DNA from: Magnetococcales bacterium
GTDB taxonomy: Bacteria > Pseudomonadota > Magnetococcia > Magnetococcales > Magnetaquicoccaceae
Direction: 5' to 3'
DNA length: 52,992 nucleotides
Assembly: GCA_015231755.1 (NCBI GenBank)
Contig: JADGAZ010000007.1
Coordinates: 114,390-167,381, forward strand
In this document: positions 1 through 8,840 of the stretch, in pieces
How the letters are laid out: each line of letters starts with the position of its first letter
Numbering within the stretch: position 1 is the stretch's first letter
Made by a program: the position numbers and the translations under genes
The notes under the pieces: model-generated
Database searches by the model: none
What the model saw: the letters and a program-made list of their open reading frames with translations, nothing else
What the model was told of the DNA's origin: nothing

Positions 1-12
1 CAAAAATCAAAA

Positions 13-50
13 CCCTGGGAGATGAATCTCCCAGACCCTCTCTTTTTTTT
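13..50. terminator. Palindromic terminator-like element (family copy a)
   Basis: A perfect 8-bp stem, CTGGGAGA (15-22) with TCTCCCAG (27-34) around a TGAA loop, is followed by an 8-T run at 43-50. Read on the other strand it ends in GGGTTTTGATTTTTG. This is the same unit seen at 48.5 kb, 49.04 kb and 49.14 kb. It probably terminates a gene left of the window. Stem and T-run are visible; termination is inferred. Confidence 0.65.
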
Positions 51-56
51 AAATAG

Positions 57-2171
57 TTGAATGGTTGGATGCCGCCGCTGCGTTCCGATGTGCGCGTTTA
101 TCCCGGTCCGGTTTCAGACGATGGGGCGCCCACCTGGACCCTCTGGGATCCCCTGCGCCAGAAATTTTTCCAGTTGGGCTGGATGGAACATACCATTGTC
201 TCCTGCTGGTCCGCCGGGGATGCCGCGGCTGTCACCCAGGCGGCCCGCCGGCTGGCGGGAGACGCGGTGACCCGGGAACGGGTCGAAGCCGTGGCCCGTT
301 TTCTGCTCGCCAACGAGTTGACCCAGGCCCGGGAACCCGCAGCCCTGCGCCATTTGCAGGCCAAAGCCGCGGCCCGCCGGGAATCCCCCCTGGTGTGGTT
401 GTTCCATCGATACCTCTATTTGAAAATCCCCTTGTGGCGCCCCGATCGCTGGCTGGAACGCCATCTGCCCCTGGCCCGATGGTTCGCCAGCCGGTTTTTC
501 CTGGGATTGTTGCTGATCGCCGGTGGCCTGGGCGTTCATCTGACTCTGCGCCAGTGGGACCGCTTTGTCCACGCCCTGCCGGATCACCCCACACCCGCCG
601 CCGCGTTGACTCTGGCGGTGGCGGTATGGTGTTCCAAAACCCTGCATGAACTGGCACACGCGTTCGTGGCCCGCCACTACGGCTGCCGGGTTCCCGCCAT
701 GGGGGTGGCCTGGATCGTGCTTTGGCCGGTGCTGTACGCCGAAACCAGCGAAGTGTGGAAATTGACCTCCCGACGGGCCCGACTGATGGTGGGAGCCGCG
801 GGGGTGGGGGCGGAACTGGCTTTGGCCCTGCTGGCGACCCTGGCTTGGCATTTCGTGGCGCCGGGTCCGTTGCAACAGGCGTTGGTGCTGCTGGCCTCGG
901 TCACGTGGCTTGCCACCCTGGCGGTCAATCTCAACCCCTGCATGCGGTTTGACGGCTATTATCTGCTTTCCGACGCCCTGGCCATTCCCAATCTGGCCCC
1001 CCGGGCCTTTGCCCTGGCCAGTTGGCAATGGCGGGAATGGCTGTGCGCGCCGGGGGATCCCCCTCCGGAACCCTGGCCGTGGCGCCGGAAATGGGTGCTG
1101 CTGGTTTATGCCCAGGTTACCTGGGCCTATCGGCTGGTGGTGTTTTTGGGCATTGCGCTGCTGGTCTATCATGCCTTTTTCAAACTGGCGGGGATCGTGT
1201 TGATGGCGGCGGAGATCGGTTGGTTTCTGGTGCGGCCCGTGGTGGGATTTGTGCGCGCCATCCCCCTGGCGCGGGCGCGCAAAGGACGACTGGCCCTCAC
1301 CCTGACGGTTGCGAGCGCCCTGGTGGGGGGGGCGGCCTATCCGTGGCAACAAAGCGTCGAGCTGCCGGCTTTGCTGGTGGCCCGGGAACATGCCCGCCTG
1401 TTTGCCCCGGAACCGGCACGGATCCGGGAGGTGCTGGTCGGCCCCGGCGCCACCGTGGAGCGGGGGGCGCCCCTGATGCTGCTGGACTCTCCGGAACTCG
1501 ACCGGGCCGCAGCCGAGGCCGACTCCCGCATCACCCTCTTGCAACTGGAAATCGCCCAGAGCGGGTCGCGTCCTGCGGTGCTGGCCATGCGCTTTCCCCT
1601 GGAAGGACGACTGCTGGAAGCCCGGGACGCCAAACGGGGTGTCGAGGCCCGACGGGCCTTGTTGCGGATTGCGGCGCCGTTTGCCGGTCGTGTCACCATG
1701 CTGGGAGAGGGGGTGGCGCCGGGACGCTGGGTGGCCCGCAACACCCCGCTGGCGGAATTGATGGTGCCGGGCCATCCGGTGGTCGAGGCGTGGGTGCCGG
1801 AACGGGAACTGTCCCGACTGATCCCGGCAAGCACGGGCCGCTTCTATCCCACCCGGGGAGGGGGCGATCCGGTGGCCGTGGGCTTGGCCGCCGTGGACCG
1901 GGGGGCGGCCACGGTTCTGACCCGTCCCCATCTGGCCTCGGTGCATGGGGGGCCGATCCCGGTGCGGGCCGATCCCGCCGGTCGTCTGATCCCCGGCGAG
2001 GCGTGGTACGGGGCCATGTTCACCCCGTTGTCCCAGCAGGAATCCTCTTCCACGATGACCTCCCTCACCAACCTCCCGGGAACCGTGCGCCTGTCGGTCC
2101 GTCCGGAGGGGCTTTGGGAGCCGCTTTGGCAGACCGTGGTTTCGGTCTGGATCCGGGAAAGCGGCTTTTAG
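57..2171 (+). CDS. Membrane M50 (site-2-protease-like) metallopeptidase with C-terminal HlyD-like adaptor region
   Basis: A 704-residue polytopic protein. The zinc site is visible: HELAH with H197, E198 and H201, then an NPCMRFDG motif with N293, P294 and D299, which matches the HExxH plus NPxxxxDG pattern of M50 peptidases. Several hydrophobic segments lie between about residues 140 and 420. After a transmembrane stretch near 430-450 the C-terminal part resembles a biotinyl-lipoyl/HlyD adaptor (PEPARIREVLVGPGATVERG, then APFAGRV). Such fused proteins occur with type I-like or peptide export systems, so a role in exporting or processing a secreted protein is possible, but no partner gene is in view on the left. 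The start is TTG at 57 just after an in-frame stop (54-56) or ATG at 69; neither has a clear ribosome site because a terminator hairpin lies directly upstream. Confidence 0.8.
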   Translation: MNGWMPPLRSDVRVYPGPVSDDGAPTWTLWDPLRQKFFQLGWMEHTIVSCWSAGDAAAVTQAARRLAGDAVTRERVEAVARFLLANELTQAREPAALRHLQAKAAARRESPLVWLFHRYLYLKIPLWRPDRWLERHLPLARWFASRFFLGLLLIAGGLGVHLTLRQWDRFVHALPDHPTPAAALTLAVAVWCSKTLHELAHAFVARHYGCRVPAMGVAWIVLWPVLYAETSEVWKLTSRRARLMVGAAGVGAELALALLATLAWHFVAPGPLQQALVLLASVTWLATLAVNLNPCMRFDGYYLLSDALAIPNLAPRAFALASWQWREWLCAPGDPPPEPWPWRRKWVLLVYAQVTWAYRLVVFLGIALLVYHAFFKLAGIVLMAAEIGWFLVRPVVGFVRAIPLARARKGRLALTLTVASALVGGAAYPWQQSVELPALLVAREHARLFAPEPARIREVLVGPGATVERGAPLMLLDSPELDRAAAEADSRITLLQLEIAQSGSRPAVLAMRFPLEGRLLEARDAKRGVEARRALLRIAAPFAGRVTMLGEGVAPGRWVARNTPLAELMVPGHPVVEAWVPERELSRLIPASTGRFYPTRGGGDPVAVGLAAVDRGAATVLTRPHLASVHGGPIPVRADPAGRLIPGEAWYGAMFTPLSQQESSSTMTSLTNLPGTVRLSVRPEGLWEPLWQTVVSVWIRESGF

Positions 2172-2269
2172 TCCCATTCGTTTCATCGGCACGATTTATG
2201 CTTTTTCAAGCTTTCAGCGTGAGATCCTTTTCACGGTGCGTCAATGGCTTGACATCAAGGAGCACGAGC

Positions 2270-2683
2270 ATGGCCGATTTCGGTTTGTTGGGTAGCGATG
2301 GGGCTTTCAAGGCCAATCTGATGAATCTGAGGCAGCGGCGTCAGGAGATCATCGCCTCCAACATCGCCAATGTCGATACCCCCGGCTACAAGGCGCGGCG
2401 TCTGGAGTTTGAAGACGTGCTCCGGGACTCCATGCCCCTGGGAGACGAACTCCCCATGGCCCGCACCGCCCGTCATCATATGCCGGTCTCCATGCACATC
2501 CCGGTGGAAGGGGATCTTCAGGAGGTCGAAACCCCCATTCCCAAGGGCGACCAGAACAGCGTGGACATCGAACAGGAGATGGCCCGTCAGAGCGCCAATC
2601 AACTGCTTTACAACTACGCGGCCCAATCCATGAGCAGTCAGATCAGTCAGATGCGCATGGTCATTCAGGGTAATTCCCAATGA
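2270..2683 (+). CDS. flgB: Flagellar basal-body rod protein FlgB
   Basis: A 137-residue proximal-rod protein, the first gene of the flagellar block. The N-terminal rod signature IIASNIANVDTPGYKARR is near residues 26-43, and the C-terminus is amphipathic and helix-prone (SMSSQISQMRMVIQ), as expected for proteins that pack into the axial coiled-coil. The ATG at 2270 is chosen because AAGGAG lies about 8 bases upstream; the same frame stays open for another kilobase upstream but that part overlaps the peptidase gene and is not FlgB-like. FlgB assembles with FlgC, FlgF, FlgG and FliE on top of the MS ring. A 52-bp gap separates it from flgC. Confidence 0.95.
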   Translation: MADFGLLGSDGAFKANLMNLRQRRQEIIASNIANVDTPGYKARRLEFEDVLRDSMPLGDELPMARTARHHMPVSMHIPVEGDLQEVETPIPKGDQNSVDIEQEMARQSANQLLYNYAAQSMSSQISQMRMVIQGNSQ

Positions 2684-2735
2684 TCGTGAGGGATGAGGGT
2701 GTGTTCCATCGTTTATTTCAGCAAGGAGAGCCATC

Positions 2736-3164
2736 ATGGATGATTTCCTGACTTCGTTTCGCGTCACCTCCTCGGGATTATCGGCACAAAGGTTGCGTCT
2801 GAACATCATTGCCGAAAATCTTGCCAATGCCCAGACCACCCGTACCGCGGAAGGGGGGCCGTATCGGCGCAAGGATCCGGTCTTTTCGTCCAAGCCGTTC
2901 GACGAAATGCTCAGTCGGGAACAGATGGCCGCCACCACCGGTGTGGCCGTGGAACAGATCAAGGTGGACGAGCGGCCTCCCCGCATGCAGTACGACCCTT
3001 CCCATCCCGACGCCAACGCCGAAGGATATGTGGCCATGCCCAATGTGGATCCCATGGCGGAGATGGTCAACATGATGGCCGCCAGTCGCGCCTATGAATC
3101 CAATGTGACGGTTCTCAACGCCTCCAAGGCCATGGCCATGAAGGCGTTGGAGATCGGTCGATAA
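2736..3164 (+). CDS. flgC: Flagellar basal-body rod protein FlgC
   Basis: A 142-residue proximal-rod protein. The N-terminus has the rod-family pattern (SGLSAQRLRLNIIAENLANA, residues about 13-32) and the C-terminus has the FlgC signature of methionine-rich and alanine-rich helix (VDPMAEMVNMMAASRAYESN) that interlocks with other rod subunits. An AAGGAG ribosome site lies just before the ATG. It sits between flgB and fliE, the usual order, and is near the standard length for the family (about 135-145 residues). Confidence 0.95.
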   Translation: MDDFLTSFRVTSSGLSAQRLRLNIIAENLANAQTTRTAEGGPYRRKDPVFSSKPFDEMLSREQMAATTGVAVEQIKVDERPPRMQYDPSHPDANAEGYVAMPNVDPMAEMVNMMAASRAYESNVTVLNASKAMAMKALEIGR

Positions 3165-3184
3165 TGAATTGAGGAGAACGCACC

Positions 3185-3496
3185 ATGTCGATCAACCCGG
3201 TTGGACCCTCCCCCTTGCAGTCGCTCAATCTGTCCACTCCCGCCGTGATGGGTGGGGAAGGGGCGGGTGGCTGGGAGGATTTCTCCGTGACGCTGGCCCG
3301 CCAGATCAAGGAGACCGACAAAATGACCAAGGAAGCCAAGGATCTGAGCGACAAGGCTCTGCTCGGCAACGCCGGCGTGAGCATTCACGAAGCCCAGATC
3401 GCCGGTTCCAAGGCCGAACTGCATATGCGTCTGTTGATGCAGGTGCGCAACAAGGCTTTGGAAGTCTATCGGGAAATCATGAGCATGCCGGCGTAA
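3185..3496 (+). CDS. fliE: Flagellar hook-basal body adaptor FliE
   Basis: A 103-residue FliE protein that joins the MS ring to the rod and is needed for opening the export gate. The conserved C-terminal half is visible (VSIHEAQIAGSKAELHMRLL, then VRNKALEVYREIMSMPA). The first 35 residues are variable and Gly/Pro-rich. It begins 20 bp after flgC with GAGGAG upstream of the ATG, so it is almost certainly co-transcribed with flgBC. Confidence 0.95.
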   Translation: MSINPVGPSPLQSLNLSTPAVMGGEGAGGWEDFSVTLARQIKETDKMTKEAKDLSDKALLGNAGVSIHEAQIAGSKAELHMRLLMQVRNKALEVYREIMSMPA

Positions 3497-3566
3497 CCCG
3501 GAGCGTGGGGCCGGATGTGGCACGTTCTTGAAGTTGTCATTTTTTCTTGAGTAAGGAAACCTGATC

Positions 3567-5210
3567 ATGGCAGAGGCGACGAGCGCGATGGCTGCCCGCT
3601 CCGAGGCACCAGCGGAAACATTTACGCGGTTTTTGGAACGCCTTCCCCTGGGAGGACGCAACGGCTTGATGCTTGCCGTAGCCGCCACGATCCTGGCGTT
3701 GACCGCCATCATTTGGTTTGCCACCCGGCCCAGTTACAAGGTGCTTTATTCCGGCCTGCCGGAACCGGAGGCGGGCAAGGTGGTGGCCCAGTTGACCCAG
3801 ATGAACGTTCCCTATCAGTTGACCATGGGCGGTACCACCATCGAGGTGCCCTCCAACAGGCTGTACAACGTCCGTCTGGATCTGGCCAGCCAGGGCATTC
3901 CCAAACAGGGGACCGGCATCGGCTTCGAGATCTTCGACAAGACCAATCTGGTGGGCATGACCGACTTTCTGCAACGCATGAACTTTCAGCGTGGTCTGCA
4001 AGGAGAGTTGGCCCGCACCATCGAAAGTCTGGATGTGGTCAGCAAGGCCCGGGTGCATCTGGTGCTGCCCAAGCGCTCGCTGTTCGTCTCCGAAGAGAAA
4101 AAAGCCACCGCCTCGGTGGTGATGGAGATGTCCAGTCCGTTGAGCAGCAAACAGATTGAGGGCATCACCCATCTGGTGGCTTCGGCGGTGGAGGGGTTGG
4201 AGGAGTCGGATGTCACGTTGCTGGATCACAAGGGCAACCTGATCGCCGGCGGACGCACCCCCACGGCGGATGGTCGCATGCCCGCCGAAGAGAGCCTCTC
4301 TTTGCAAAGACAGGTGGAAAAAACCCTGGAAGATCGCGCCCAGGCCATGTTGGACAAGGTGGTGGGCGTCAACACCAGCGGCGTGAGCCGCAGCATTGTG
4401 CGCATCACGGCGGATCTGGATCTCAAGCGGGTGGAGCGCAACGAAGAGAAGTTCGATCCCGAAGGCCAGGTGGCCCGCAGCGAACAGACCGTCAACGAAA
4501 GCAGCAAGGGCAGCTTTGGCGAATCCGGCGTGCCCGGTGTGCGTCCCAACGACGCCAACGATCGCACCAAATCCTCCGGCAGCGGCTCGGAGCAGTCCCG
4601 CAGCGTGGAGCGGGAGACCATCAACTACGAAATCAGCAAGACGGTCAACAAGATCGTCCTGCCCGTGGGGACCATTCAACGGCTCTCCATCGCCGTGCTG
4701 GTGGATGGCCATTACGAGGCGGATCCCAACAACAAAGGCAAGGACATCTACAAAGAGCGCACCGCCGACGAGTTGGCCCAACTGCAAAAGATCATCGAGC
4801 AGGCGGTGGGTTTCCGCACGCAACGCGGCGATACCATTCAGGTGACCAGCGCGCCCTTCGAGCCGTTGACCGCCATGGCCGAACAGACGGTCAAGTTCTG
4901 GGAGCGTCCGGATTTCTATCTCCAGGCTGGTCTGGTCCTGGTGATCCTGCTGCTGCTCTTCCTGGTGCTCAAGCCCATGGTCAGCCGTCTGCTGCTGGGC
5001 GAAAAGGGTCCGGATTCCAGTGGCGTGCCGGCTGCGGTGGCGGAACTGGAAGCCCAGCTCATGGCCGAAGGGGTGGGAACCCTGCCCACCGAACAGCCCA
5101 TGCGCATGCGTCTGCCGGATCGCAATATCAAGCTGACCCAGCAGATGATCACCGAACACGCCGACGAGGCACGGGAGATCCTGCGTTCCTGGCTGTTGCA
5201 GGATGACTGA
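3567..5210 (+). CDS. fliF: Flagellar MS-ring protein FliF
   Basis: A 547-residue inner-membrane ring protein. The first transmembrane segment is at about residues 34-52 and the second at about 450-470 (LQAGLVLVILLLLFLVLKP), with the large periplasmic ring-building region between them. The block containing IGFEIFDKTNLVGMTDFLQR and RTIESLDVVSKARVHLVLP is diagnostic of FliF. The linker around residues 300-350 is Ser/Gly-rich, as is common. The cytoplasmic tail (about residues 475-547) should bind FliG, encoded next. Sixty-nine bases separate it from fliE. Confidence 0.96.
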   Translation: MAEATSAMAARSEAPAETFTRFLERLPLGGRNGLMLAVAATILALTAIIWFATRPSYKVLYSGLPEPEAGKVVAQLTQMNVPYQLTMGGTTIEVPSNRLYNVRLDLASQGIPKQGTGIGFEIFDKTNLVGMTDFLQRMNFQRGLQGELARTIESLDVVSKARVHLVLPKRSLFVSEEKKATASVVMEMSSPLSSKQIEGITHLVASAVEGLEESDVTLLDHKGNLIAGGRTPTADGRMPAEESLSLQRQVEKTLEDRAQAMLDKVVGVNTSGVSRSIVRITADLDLKRVERNEEKFDPEGQVARSEQTVNESSKGSFGESGVPGVRPNDANDRTKSSGSGSEQSRSVERETINYEISKTVNKIVLPVGTIQRLSIAVLVDGHYEADPNNKGKDIYKERTADELAQLQKIIEQAVGFRTQRGDTIQVTSAPFEPLTAMAEQTVKFWERPDFYLQAGLVLVILLLLFLVLKPMVSRLLLGEKGPDSSGVPAAVAELEAQLMAEGVGTLPTEQPMRMRLPDRNIKLTQQMITEHADEAREILRSWLLQDD

Positions 5211-5278
5211 TCCTGGCATGTCGGACCTCATGACGCACGCATGACAAACGATTGGCGATTAGGATAGAGGGCACTTCC

Positions 5279-6367
5279 ATGGCGGAAACGGCTGAAAATG
5301 AAGGTTGGATCGAGGGTGCGGGGGATGCGGTCCCCCGTCGCAAGATCAATTCCCGCACCCGGTTGTCCGGAAAAGAGAAGGCGGCGATTTTCATCCTCTC
5401 GTTGCCGGACGAGGATGTGAAAAAATTGCTGGATGGTCTGCCGGAGGAGGAGGTGCGGGAGTTGACCCGCAGCATCGCCCGCATCGGCAGCACGCCTCAG
5501 GATGTGGTGCGGGCCGTGCGTCAGGAGTTTTTGGATCGCTTCGAGCTGCAACAGTTCGACGTGCGCGGCGGCATGAACAAGGTCAAGGACATGATCACCA
5601 AGGCCCTGGGCAAGGAGAAGGCCCGCCAGTTCCTCAAGGAGCTGCAACAAGGCCCGAAGAATACCCCCTGGGAAATCCTCAACGCCATGGAGCCGACTCT
5701 GGTGGCCACCTTCCTGGCCAACGAGCATCCCCAGAGCATCGCGTTGATCCTTTCCCAATTGCAGGTGGAACAGGCCTCCTTCGTGATCGATTTTCTGGTC
5801 AGCGACGTGCAGCAGGAGGTGATGCTGCGCATGGCCAAATTGGGCAATCTGCCGCCGGGGGCCTTGGAAGATATCGAAGAGTCGCTGCTGACCGAACTGG
5901 AGGCTTTGGGCGCCACACGGGGTGGTTATGCCAAGGAGGGCGGTGGCGGGGTCAAGAAGGTGGCGGAACTCCTCAACATGATGAGCCGCGACCTCTCCGA
6001 CAAGCTGCTGGCTTACCTGGACGAAGAGGACAACCCCCTGGCGGAGGAAGTGCGCAAGGAGATGTTCTTGTTCGAGGATCTGCTGCTCATGGACGACAAG
6101 AGCTTCCAGACCCTGCTGCGGGAGGTCAACAACGACGAGCTGCTTTCGGCCCTCAAGGGTTCCGACGACCGGCTCAAGGAGAAGTTCTTCCAGAACATGT
6201 CCGAACGGGCCGCCGAAATGCTGCGGGAGGACCTGGAGATGATGGGACCGGTGAAAGTCGCCGACGTGGAAGGGGCGCAACAGGCCATCCTCAAGGCGGC
6301 GCGTCGTCTGGAGGCCGAAGGCGCCATTGTCATCATGGGCAAGGGCACCGACGACGTGGTGCTGTAG
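5279..6367 (+). CDS. fliG: Flagellar motor switch protein FliG
   Basis: A 362-residue C-ring protein that binds FliF by its N-terminal domain, FliM through the middle domain, and carries the torque-generating charged ridge at the C-terminus. The EHPQSIALILSQL motif of the middle domain is near residue 147. The C-terminal domain has the family pattern FEDLLLMDDKSFQTLLREV followed by NMSERAAEMLREDLEMMGPV. The ATG at 5279 is preferred over a TTG 27 bases upstream because GAGGG lies about 7 bases ahead of it and the family starts here. The extra acidic N-terminus (about 25 residues) is unremarkable. Confidence 0.96.
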   Translation: MAETAENEGWIEGAGDAVPRRKINSRTRLSGKEKAAIFILSLPDEDVKKLLDGLPEEEVRELTRSIARIGSTPQDVVRAVRQEFLDRFELQQFDVRGGMNKVKDMITKALGKEKARQFLKELQQGPKNTPWEILNAMEPTLVATFLANEHPQSIALILSQLQVEQASFVIDFLVSDVQQEVMLRMAKLGNLPPGALEDIEESLLTELEALGATRGGYAKEGGGGVKKVAELLNMMSRDLSDKLLAYLDEEDNPLAEEVRKEMFLFEDLLLMDDKSFQTLLREVNNDELLSALKGSDDRLKEKFFQNMSERAAEMLREDLEMMGPVKVADVEGAQQAILKAARRLEAEGAIVIMGKGTDDVVL

Positions 6368-6404
6368 TCTTTTTCATCAACGCATGACAAGGAAACCGTA
6401 AACC

Positions 6405-7379
6405 GTGTCCGAGACCATGGGTGAGATCATCAAGGCGGATGCCGCAGCCGGGGAGTTTCGTCGGGTGGGGATCCAGGAGCTGCTCGACGCTCCCCAGACC
6501 AGCAAGCGGGAACATTTCTTGCGTTTTCGTCCGGATGGTCGGCTGCCGGTGGTCACGCCTCCCAAAAAGGAGCCGGAAATCTCCCAGGAAGAGCTTCAGG
6601 CCCGTCGTCTGGAGCAGATGGAACGGGAGGTGTATCAACGGGTCTTCGCCGCCGCCGAGTCCGCCGGTCTGAAGGCCGGCGAGGAGCGCATGGAGCGGGA
6701 GATTCAGGCCATGCTGCCCCGGCTCGAAGGGGTGCTGGCCAACCTGGAACAACTGCATGTGCGGGTTCTGGCCTCCTCCGAACGTTATCTGGTGGAGACC
6801 GCCTTGATCGTGATCCGGGAGCTTTTGGCCACGGAACTGTCGATCCATCCCGAGGTGGTGGCTGCCCGGGTCAAGCGCATTCTCTCCCGCGCCGCCGGAC
6901 GCAAACAGATCGTCATCCGGGTTTCGCCGGGCAATGCCCAGGTGTTGTCCCGTCTGAAAGGGTTCGCCAACCTGCGCATCGAGGCCGACGAACTGCTTTC
7001 TCCGGGCGCGGTCCACCTGGAAAGCGATTTCGGCGGCATGGAGGACAATCTGGAGCAGCAGCTCAAAGAGGTGGAGCTGTCCATGCGGGAATATCTGCAA
7101 GAGCGTCTGGACGCCATCGGTGTGGAGGAGATCTCCGCCCTGGCCCATGACGCGGCCACTGTCGCAGCGGCGCGCCAGCCACATCCCCTGGCGCCCGATC
7201 CGGGGAGCGAGCCCGTTCGGGTCGGGCGCGTCGCGCGACAGCCGGCCCCTTCTCCACCCCCCGTCCCCGCGCCGGAGTGGGAGGCCGGGAGCGATGACTC
7301 CTGGTCCACAACCGATGACGGGCATGACGGGGAGGAGATGGATTCTTCCCTGGAAGGCCTGTTGGGAGAGGTATCATGA
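6405..7379 (+). CDS. fliH: Flagellar export apparatus stator FliH, with a long C-terminal extension
   Basis: A 324-residue FliH, the dimeric regulator that links the FliI ATPase to the C ring. The central Glu/Arg-rich helical region (about residues 60-120) and the C-terminal FliH/V-ATPase-E-like domain (YLVETALIVIRELLATELS to IEADELLSPGAVHLESDFGG, about 125-215) are clear. After about residue 250 the protein continues with some 75 residues rich in Pro, Ser, Asp and Glu that typical FliH proteins of 200-250 residues do not have. The start is GTG at 6405 with AAGGA about 11 bases upstream; the in-frame ATG at 6417 is further from any ribosome site. The stop overlaps the fliI start by 4 bp. Confidence 0.9.
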   Translation: MSETMGEIIKADAAAGEFRRVGIQELLDAPQTSKREHFLRFRPDGRLPVVTPPKKEPEISQEELQARRLEQMEREVYQRVFAAAESAGLKAGEERMEREIQAMLPRLEGVLANLEQLHVRVLASSERYLVETALIVIRELLATELSIHPEVVAARVKRILSRAAGRKQIVIRVSPGNAQVLSRLKGFANLRIEADELLSPGAVHLESDFGGMEDNLEQQLKEVELSMREYLQERLDAIGVEEISALAHDAATVAAARQPHPLAPDPGSEPVRVGRVARQPAPSPPPVPAPEWEAGSDDSWSTTDDGHDGEEMDSSLEGLLGEVS

Positions 7380-8728
7380 ATTTCTCCGTGGAACTGCCCT
7401 GGCGGGAGTATCAGGAGTCGGCCCTGCGGGGGGTGGGCATGCAGCGTACCGGCAAGGTCTCCCAGGTGCTGGGACTCCTGATCGAAGGATCCGGACCTTC
7501 GGCATCCATTGGCGATATGTGCGAGGTATTCCCGGATGACGGCTCTCCGGCCATCCGGGCCGAGGTGGTGGGATTTCGCAGCGACGCGCTGCTGCTGATG
7601 CCCCTGGGGGCCATCAAGGGGATTCATCCCGGCAGCCTGATCGTCTCCCGTGGTCGCACCGAAATGGTGCCCGTGGGGGATGGCCTGCTGGGTCGGGTAC
7701 TCGGTCCCACCGGCGAGCCCATCGACAATGGACCCCCGTTGCACCTGTCCGAATTCACCGAGTTGCACGCCGAACCCATCAATCCGTTGCAAAGACGACG
7801 CATCACCGACACCCTGGATCTGGGGGTGCGGGTGATCAACGGTCTGTTGACCGTGGGACGGGGACAGCGCATCGGCATCTTTTCCGGTTCCGGCGTGGGC
7901 AAAAGTACTCTGCTGGGCATGATGGCCCGTTATACCGAAGCCGAGGTCAACGTCATTGGGCTGATCGGCGAACGTGGACGCGAGGTGGTGGAGTTTCTGG
8001 AAAAGGATCTTGGTCCGGAGGGCATGGCCCGTTCGGTGGTGGTGGTGGCCACATCGGATCAGCCGCCTTTGCTGCGTCTGCGGGCCGCCCATCTGGCCAC
8101 GGCCATTGCCGAATATTTCCGCGCCCGCCAGAAACATGTCCTGCTGCTCATGGACTCTTTGACCCGTTTCGCCATGGCGCAACGGGAGGTGGGGCTGGCC
8201 CGGGGTGAACCCCCCACCAGTCGCGGTTATCCCCCGTCCACCTTCATGCTCCTGCCGCGCATTCTGGAGCGGGCCGGTCGGGACAGTGGCGTGGGCAGCA
8301 TCACCGGACTGTATACCGTCTTGATGGAAGGCGACGACATTCAAGACCCCATCGTGGACGCGGTGCGTGGTATCCTCGACGGCCATATCGTGTTGTCCCG
8401 GGATCTGGCTTCGGCCAACCATTATCCGGCTGTGGACGTGTTGGGATCCTTGTCCCGTTTGATGTCGGATCTGGCGGGAGAAACCCAGAAAGCCTGGGCC
8501 GGTCAGTTGCGGGAATCTTTGGCTTCCTATACCCAGGCCGAGGACATGATCAACATCGGCGCTTACATCCAGGGCTCCAACCCCCGGATCGATCTGGCGT
8601 TGAAGCTGATCAAACCCATCCGCGATTATTTGCGTCAGCCGGTCTCCCAGGGGTGTTCCATGGAAGACAGCGTGCGTCAGTTGGGCCGCATCTTCGCCAA
8701 CATCTCCCAATCCGCCCGGGCGGCTTGA
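7376..8728 (+). CDS. fliI: Flagellum-specific export ATPase FliI
   Basis: A 450-residue F1-beta-like ATPase that energises unfolding and delivery of flagellar export substrates. The Walker A loop SGSGVGKST is at about residues 168-176, the GLIGERGREVVEF motif follows, and Walker B is at VLLLMDSLTRFAMAQREV. The sequence GEPPTSRGYPPSTF is characteristic of FliI/YscN ATPases. Its start overlaps the fliH stop (ATGA), implying translational coupling. The chaperone gene fliJ, which usually follows, is not here: the gene ends at a hairpin and the next genes lie on the other strand. Confidence 0.97.
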   Translation: MNFSVELPWREYQESALRGVGMQRTGKVSQVLGLLIEGSGPSASIGDMCEVFPDDGSPAIRAEVVGFRSDALLLMPLGAIKGIHPGSLIVSRGRTEMVPVGDGLLGRVLGPTGEPIDNGPPLHLSEFTELHAEPINPLQRRRITDTLDLGVRVINGLLTVGRGQRIGIFSGSGVGKSTLLGMMARYTEAEVNVIGLIGERGREVVEFLEKDLGPEGMARSVVVVATSDQPPLLRLRAAHLATAIAEYFRARQKHVLLLMDSLTRFAMAQREVGLARGEPPTSRGYPPSTFMLLPRILERAGRDSGVGSITGLYTVLMEGDDIQDPIVDAVRGILDGHIVLSRDLASANHYPAVDVLGSLSRLMSDLAGETQKAWAGQLRESLASYTQAEDMINIGAYIQGSNPRIDLALKLIKPIRDYLRQPVSQGCSMEDSVRQLGRIFANISQSARAA

Positions 8729-8747
8729 CGTTTCTTATTGCAGGGGT

Positions 8748-8798
8748 CCGGGGACCGGCACGGTCCCCGGCTAGAGGTTTGGAGACAGAGTCTCCAAA
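8748..8798. terminator. Double hairpin between convergent fliI and dctM
   Basis: Two perfect inverted repeats lie side by side: CCGGGGACCG (8748-8757) with CGGTCCCCGG (8761-8770), and TTTGGAGAC (8778-8786) with GTCTCCAAA (8790-8798). The second is followed by GATTTTGATTTTATC, the tail seen in the other elements of this family. It sits between the ends of convergent genes and probably stops transcription from the left; function is inferred. Confidence 0.7.
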
Positions 8799-8840
8799 GA
8801 TTTTGATTTTATCTTTATTCCGCGCAGCGAAAAAACGCCG

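Noticed and set aside
114-2192. A 692-codon minus-strand frame opposite the M50 peptidase
   Set aside because: It is low-complexity (Gly, Gln, Arg, His) and antisense to a gene with clear catalytic motifs.
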